From assembly GCA_003241785.1 (NCBI GenBank), contig QFPW01000002.1:522460-586459 (forward strand): 64,000 nt of DNA, in the 5' to 3' direction. The notes under the pieces are model-generated. The model was not told the DNA's origin. It saw nothing but the letters and a program-made list of their open reading frames with translations, and did not search any database. This document shows, piece after piece, positions 60,533 to 64,000 of this stretch. How positions within the stretch are numbered: position 1 is the first letter of the stretch; each line of letters starts with the position of its first letter. Origin of the DNA: Rhodovulum sulfidophilum. GTDB lineage: Bacteria > Pseudomonadota > Alphaproteobacteria > Rhodobacterales > Rhodobacteraceae. A program made the translations under genes and the position numbers.

Positions 60533-61981
60533 ATGAACATCTCCCGCCGAAGCTTCGCTTTCGGAACCACGGCGCTGCTCGCGAGCGTGTCCCTCGTGGG
60601 CATGGCCGCCGCGCAGGACGGGCCGATCGACGATCTGCGCGAGGGTGGCGAGGATCTCTGGCTGGCGCTCGAGGCCTACGCCTATCTCTATCCGCTCGTG
60701 ACCATGGAGATGACCCGCCGCGTCATCACCAACGTCGCCGCGCCGGAGGGTACCCGGGCGCCGATGGGGAACCTGATCAAGATGCGCCAGTATCCCGATT
60801 CGAGCTTCCGGGACGTGACCGCGCCGAACGCCGACACGCTCTACACCACGAGCTTCGTCGACGTCGGCGAGGAGCCCTGGGTCGTCTCGATCCCGGATTT
60901 CGACGGCCGCTACGCCCTGTTCCCGATGCTCGACGGCTGGACGACGGTCTTCGACGTGCCCGGCAAGCGCACCACGGGGACCGGGCCGCAGACCTGGGCG
61001 ATCACCGGGCCCGGCTGGAGCGGGACCCTCCCGGAGGGGGTCGTGGAATACAAGTCGCAGACCAGCATCGTCTGGCTGCTCGGGCGCATCTACTGCACCG
61101 GCACGCCGGAGGACTACGCCGCCGTCCACGCGCTGCAGGACGCGATCAAGCTCATGCCGCTCAGCGCCTGGGGCAAGGCGGACTGGACGCCGCCGGCGGG
61201 CAAGGTCGATCCCGCGATCGACATGAAGGCGCCGGTGCGGGACCAGGTGAACGCGCTCGACACCGACGCCTTCTTCGGCCTCGGCTGCGAGCTCATGAAG
61301 CGCAATCCCCCCGCGGCGGCCGACCAGCCGCTCCTGGACCGGATCGCCGCGATCGGCATCGTCCCCGGCAAGGATTTCGACGCGGGCAAGCTCGACGCCG
61401 TGCTCAAGACGCGGATCCCGCAGCTCGGCTTCGCCCGCGTCATGCTGCATTTCAAGGACAGCGGCGGCGAGATCCAGAACATCAACGGCTGGGGCTTCAC
61501 GCTCAAGACCGGGCTCTATGGCACCGAATACCTGCAGCGCGCCCTGATCGCGGCGATCGGCCTCGGGGCGAACCGCCCGCAGGACGCGGTCTACCCGACC
61601 TCCACCAATCCCGCCGGCTCCTTCGGCCTGCTGCGGCACTACGACGGATCCGAGAACTGGACGCTGACCTTTCCGAAGGGTGATCTCCCGCCGGTCCAGG
61701 GCTTCTGGTCGCTCACCATGTACGACGAGAAGTACTTCTTCGTCGCGAATCCGATCAACCGCTACTCGATAAGCCCGCGCCAGGACCTCAAGGCCAACGC
61801 CGACGGCTCGGTCGTCATCCTGATCCAGAACGAGAGCCCCGGCGCGGACAAGGAGGCGAACTGGCTGCCCGCGCCGAAGGGACGTTTCATCCTGATGCTC
61901 CGGCTCTACTGGCCACGCGAGGGCTCGCCGTCGATCCTCGACGGCTCCTGGTCGATCCCGGAAGTGAAGCACGCCGGGTGA
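60533..61981 (+). CDS. DUF1254/DUF1214 exported protein
   Basis: 482 residues. Twin-arginine-type signal (ISRRSFAFG then a hydrophobic stretch). DUF1254 in the first half (YLYPLVTMEMTRRV; VTAPNADTLYTTSFVDV; GRYALFPMLDGWTTVF) and DUF1214 in the last third (GFWSLTMYDEKYFFV, LPAPKGRFILMLRLYWP). Members are widespread in bacteria, exported, and of unknown activity. GGAGGAATTC precedes the ATG at 60533; an ATG four codons earlier lies inside that ribosome site. Confidence 0.93.
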   Translation: MNISRRSFAFGTTALLASVSLVGMAAAQDGPIDDLREGGEDLWLALEAYAYLYPLVTMEMTRRVITNVAAPEGTRAPMGNLIKMRQYPDSSFRDVTAPNADTLYTTSFVDVGEEPWVVSIPDFDGRYALFPMLDGWTTVFDVPGKRTTGTGPQTWAITGPGWSGTLPEGVVEYKSQTSIVWLLGRIYCTGTPEDYAAVHALQDAIKLMPLSAWGKADWTPPAGKVDPAIDMKAPVRDQVNALDTDAFFGLGCELMKRNPPAAADQPLLDRIAAIGIVPGKDFDAGKLDAVLKTRIPQLGFARVMLHFKDSGGEIQNINGWGFTLKTGLYGTEYLQRALIAAIGLGANRPQDAVYPTSTNPAGSFGLLRHYDGSENWTLTFPKGDLPPVQGFWSLTMYDEKYFFVANPINRYSISPRQDLKANADGSVVILIQNESPGADKEANWLPAPKGRFILMLRLYWPREGSPSILDGSWSIPEVKHAG

Positions 61982-62286
61982 GCCGGCCCGCCCGAACCCG
62001 CGACCCCCGGCGCGTCGACGCGCCGGATCGCGCGGGTTCGGGCACGACCGCCGCGCCGGGCTCCGCGTCCGGCGCGAAACGGCCCCGCGGGACATCCGCC
62101 GGCCGAAAGCCGCGCTCCGGACGCGGTTCCGGCGCGCGCGGGCCCCGTCGCCCGACCCCGGGGGGACCGGTGTCCGGCGAATGACGAGCGGAATCGCCGG
62201 AACGCGCCGCGCTGAACCGAGTTACTTTCCCGAGAGCCTCGCGCCGCCGCGCCGGGACGCCTCATGAAACAGGATCGGGGTAGGCG
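61982..62286. other. Structured GC-rich spacer before the response regulator
   Basis: No gene. A 13-bp outer stem (arms 61990-62002 and 62031-62043) encloses a 20-bp perfect palindrome at 62007-62026. A second 10-bp inverted repeat (CCGCGTCCGG 62063-62072; CCGGACGCGG 62117-62126) follows. It could end transcription of the DUF1254 unit or encode a structured RNA; there is no T-run. Confidence 0.5.
62199..62223 (+). promoter_or_regulatory. Candidate general-stress (EcfG-type) promoter of the response-regulator gene
   Basis: GGAAC (62199-62203), 17 bases, GTT (62221-62223). Alphaproteobacterial EcfG promoters have GGAAC and a GTT-containing -10 at about this distance. The C normally before GTT is A here. 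Short motif in GC-rich DNA, so chance is possible. Confidence 0.35.
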
Positions 62287-62661
62287 ATGCCGCGCGCGAA
62301 ACCTGACAAGCCGCTCGTGCTGGTCGTCGAGGATGAACCCCTGCTGAGGATGGACGCCGTCGACATGGTGGAGAGCGCCGGCTTCGCGGCGCTCGAGGCG
62401 GCGGACGCGGACGCGGCGCTCGAGATCCTGCGGACGCGCTCGGACATCGCGATCCTTCTGACCGACATCGACATGCCGGGCTCGATGGACGGCATCAAGC
62501 TCGCGCGGCTCGTTCGCGACCGCTGGCCGCCGATCGAGATCATCATCGTATCGGGCTTTCGCGCCGTGTCGGAGGCGGAGATGCCCGCGCGCGGCCTCTT
62601 CTTCGGAAAACCCCTGCCGCGTCGCGAGGTGGCCGAGGCCCTGCGGTCGCTGTCGGCCTGA
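62287..62661 (+). CDS. Single-domain response regulator
   Basis: 124-residue receiver domain without an output domain. Acidic pair VVEDEP, phosphoacceptor Asp60 in LLTDIDMPGSMDG, switch Ser in IIVSGF, and Lys in FFGKPLP. Convergent with the HWE kinase, 14 bp between stops. Stand-alone receivers next to HWE kinases in alphaproteobacteria often serve as phosphate carriers to other regulators; the partner is not in this window. Confidence 0.92.
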   Translation: MPRAKPDKPLVLVVEDEPLLRMDAVDMVESAGFAALEAADADAALEILRTRSDIAILLTDIDMPGSMDGIKLARLVRDRWPPIEIIIVSGFRAVSEAEMPARGLFFGKPLPRREVAEALRSLSA

Positions 62662-62675
62662 GGCGGGCGGGGCGG

Positions 62676-63824
62676 CTAGCCGTCCTCCCCGGGGGTCGCC
62701 GCCCGACCGGCGTGGCCCACGAGATGGTATTCGATCCCCTCGGGGCCGAAGACGTGCCGGCCAGTCCCCTGGAAATCCGCCGGCACGATGCGCTCGAGCA
62801 GGATGGTCCCGAAGCTGATCCGCTTCGGCCCCGTCGCGACCGGGCCGTCACGCTCGCGCCAGGCGAAGTCGAAGTCCCCCTCCGGCGCGACCGACCAGCC
62901 TATCTCGACGCGCCCCGTTGGCACGGTCAGCGCGCCATGCTTCACCGCGTTGGTCGCGAGCTCGTTCACCGCGAGCGCGAGAGCGAGCGCCTGCCGCTCC
63001 GGCAGCGGGACGCGGACGCCGGTGAACGAGACGCGGTCGAGGTCGCCGACATGCGGCGCGAGCCCGGCGCGGACCAGCGTCTCGACATCGGCCTCCACCG
63101 AGCCGCCGCGCCCCAGCAGCTCGTGCGTTCCGGCGAGCGCGCGCAGCCGGTCCGTCAGCGCGCGCGACGCCTCCCTGGTATCCGTCTGGGTCTTGAGCGT
63201 CTGGGTCGCGATCGCCGAGACGATCGCCATCGTGTTGCGCATCCGGTGGGCGAGCTCGGCGTTGAGCACCTCGAGGCGCCGCTGGCTCTCGACCCGTCCG
63301 GTGGTCTCGATGACGGTGTCCATCATCCCCGCGACCGCGCCGGTCTCGTCGCGAATCGGGCTGTAGCAGAAGGTGAAGTTGCAGCGCTCGGGATAGCCGA
63401 ACCGGTTGATCACCAGCGGGAAGTCCTCGATGAAAACCGCCTCCCCGGCGAGCGCGCGCGCGACGATCGGGCCGATCTCCGCCCAGGCCTCCCGCCAGAC
63501 GTCCGGGAAGGGCCGGCCCTGCGCCTCGGGCTTGTCCCCGAGGATCAGCGCGAAGGCGTCGTTGTGCAGCGTATGCAGCTCCGGCCCCCAGACGATCGCC
63601 TTCGGAAAGCGCGAGGCGAGCATCATTCCCACGGCGGTCCTGAGCCCCGGGCCCCAGGTCTCGATCGCGCCGAGCGGCGTCGCCGACCAGTCCACGGCGG
63701 CGATGTTGAGCGCCGCCGTGCCACCGCCCTCGAGAAAGTAGAGAGCGTCGCTTCTCACGGCGATGAAGGCCCCATGCTGGCTGACCGGCGCGACGCCGGT
63801 CCGGATCTGGGGCAGGCTTAGCAC
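62676..63824 (-). CDS. HWE-family sensor histidine kinase with N-terminal PAS domain
   Basis: 382 residues, no membrane segment. PAS-type sensor about 40-180 (FPKAIVWGPELHTLHNDAF; CNFTFCYSPIRDETGAVAG), phosphorylated His193 in AELAHRMRNTMAIVSAI, N-box NELATNAVKHGAL and WRERDG near the end, typical of HWE kinases. It starts at GTG 63824. The PAS domain lacks the Cys-containing LOV motif, so light sensing is not indicated. Likely partner of the adjacent receiver. Confidence 0.92.
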   Translation of the reverse strand: MLSLPQIRTGVAPVSQHGAFIAVRSDALYFLEGGGTAALNIAAVDWSATPLGAIETWGPGLRTAVGMMLASRFPKAIVWGPELHTLHNDAFALILGDKPEAQGRPFPDVWREAWAEIGPIVARALAGEAVFIEDFPLVINRFGYPERCNFTFCYSPIRDETGAVAGMMDTVIETTGRVESQRRLEVLNAELAHRMRNTMAIVSAIATQTLKTQTDTREASRALTDRLRALAGTHELLGRGGSVEADVETLVRAGLAPHVGDLDRVSFTGVRVPLPERQALALALAVNELATNAVKHGALTVPTGRVEIGWSVAPEGDFDFAWRERDGPVATGPKRISFGTILLERIVPADFQGTGRHVFGPEGIEYHLVGHAGRAATPGEDG

Positions 63825-63897
63825 GCGACCGCCGGGGATCGCGAGCGCAATGTGACGCGCGGGGCTCCGAGTCGGCCCGCCGCCGCGGGTTCTCGGG

Positions 63898-64000
63898 TCA
63901 GTCGCGGCGCCCGACCTTCAGGATCCGCCCGGCGAGCAGGGCGATGGCGGCCGCGCCGAAGGAGAGGAGCGCGCCCATCCGCGCCGCGTCCTGCACCGGC
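63898..64000 (-). CDS. C-terminal end of a membrane protein (5' part outside window)
   Basis: The last 33 codons of a frame that enters from the right edge and stops at 63898: a hydrophobic helix (LLSFGAAAIALLAG) followed by a short basic tail (RILKVGRRD). Family cannot be told from this fragment. Confidence 0.45.
   Translation of the reverse strand, partial: PVQDAARMGALLSFGAAAIALLAGRILKVGRRD

Noticed and set aside
62676..63824. Light-sensing LOV kinase
   Set aside because: The PAS region lacks the conserved Cys-containing LOV motif although the kinase is of the HWE type often linked to LOV domains.

Overview
The window is chromosomal DNA of very high GC content from an alphaproteobacterium, most likely of the Rhodobacterales/Rhodobacteraceae type. 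Three things point there. A complete gene-transfer-agent (GTA) structural cluster sits directly behind acpP-fabF-mltG. The run alr-ABC permease-ABC ATPase-radA-cvpA-purF-SDR is typical of the group. The fatty-acid, ribosomal and replication genes have alphaproteobacterial character. Genus cannot be told from this window. Almost every base is coding, and the many overlapping long reading frames on the opposite strand are GC-driven shadows.

Layout: (1) 1-5.6 kb is a cyanophycin locus: a cyanophycinase (cut by the window edge, with a second, apparently nucleophile-less copy of its domain), cphA, and a divergent M14-type zinc hydrolase. (2) 5.7-20.4 kb, minus strand, is a complete GTA head-tail cluster (g1 to g15 plus a DUF2793 gene). 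It is tightly overlapping, with no integrase, repressor, replication or lysis genes. In front of it lies a near-consensus promoter whose -10 is covered by a 22-bp near-perfect palindrome, followed by a terminator-like hairpin in the leader. (3) 20.4-25.1 kb: mltG, fabF, acpP, fabG, fabD. (4) 25.1-26.8 kb: a divergent Lrp-type regulator and ACC deaminase. (5) 27-30.8 kb: rpsF-rpsR-rplI with a clear terminator, a DUF2270 membrane protein, dnaB and an entericidin-like lipoprotein. (6) 30.8-39.5 kb: mgtE, alr, MlaE/MlaF-type ABC transporter, radA, cvpA, purF, an SDR. (7) 39.5 kb: tRNA-Gly(TCC). (8) 39.7-47.4 kb: methylcitrate-cycle genes prpB-prpC-prpD, a thioesterase, a small unknown gene and isocitrate lyase, all on one strand, with a divergent short-chain-acyl-CoA-type regulator. 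(9) 47.4-50.7 kb: metE and divergent metR with two palindromes between them. (10) 51-55.5 kb: nrdB and nrdA behind a cobalamin riboswitch. NrdB has Phe where class Ia enzymes have the radical Tyr, and carries the six metal ligands of the class Ic (chlamydial) type. (11) 55.6-58.4 kb: an Fe-S flavoprotein demethylase-like gene and a divergent TetR regulator. (12) 58.5-64 kb: small and exported proteins (ABM monooxygenase fold, HdeA-like, DUF1254), GC-rich structured spacers, a single-domain response regulator convergent with an HWE histidine kinase, and the tail of a membrane protein.

How it fits together: several modules sense nutrients. The prp/aceA block handles propionyl-CoA and acetyl-CoA carbon. 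CphA/cyanophycinase stores and releases Asp/Arg nitrogen. AcdS releases ammonia from ACC. The vitamin B12 supply probably sets the choice of ribonucleotide reductase through the riboswitch. B12-independent methionine synthase is instead placed under MetR. The strongest leads for new biology are the GTA control region and the B12-controlled class Ic reductase.
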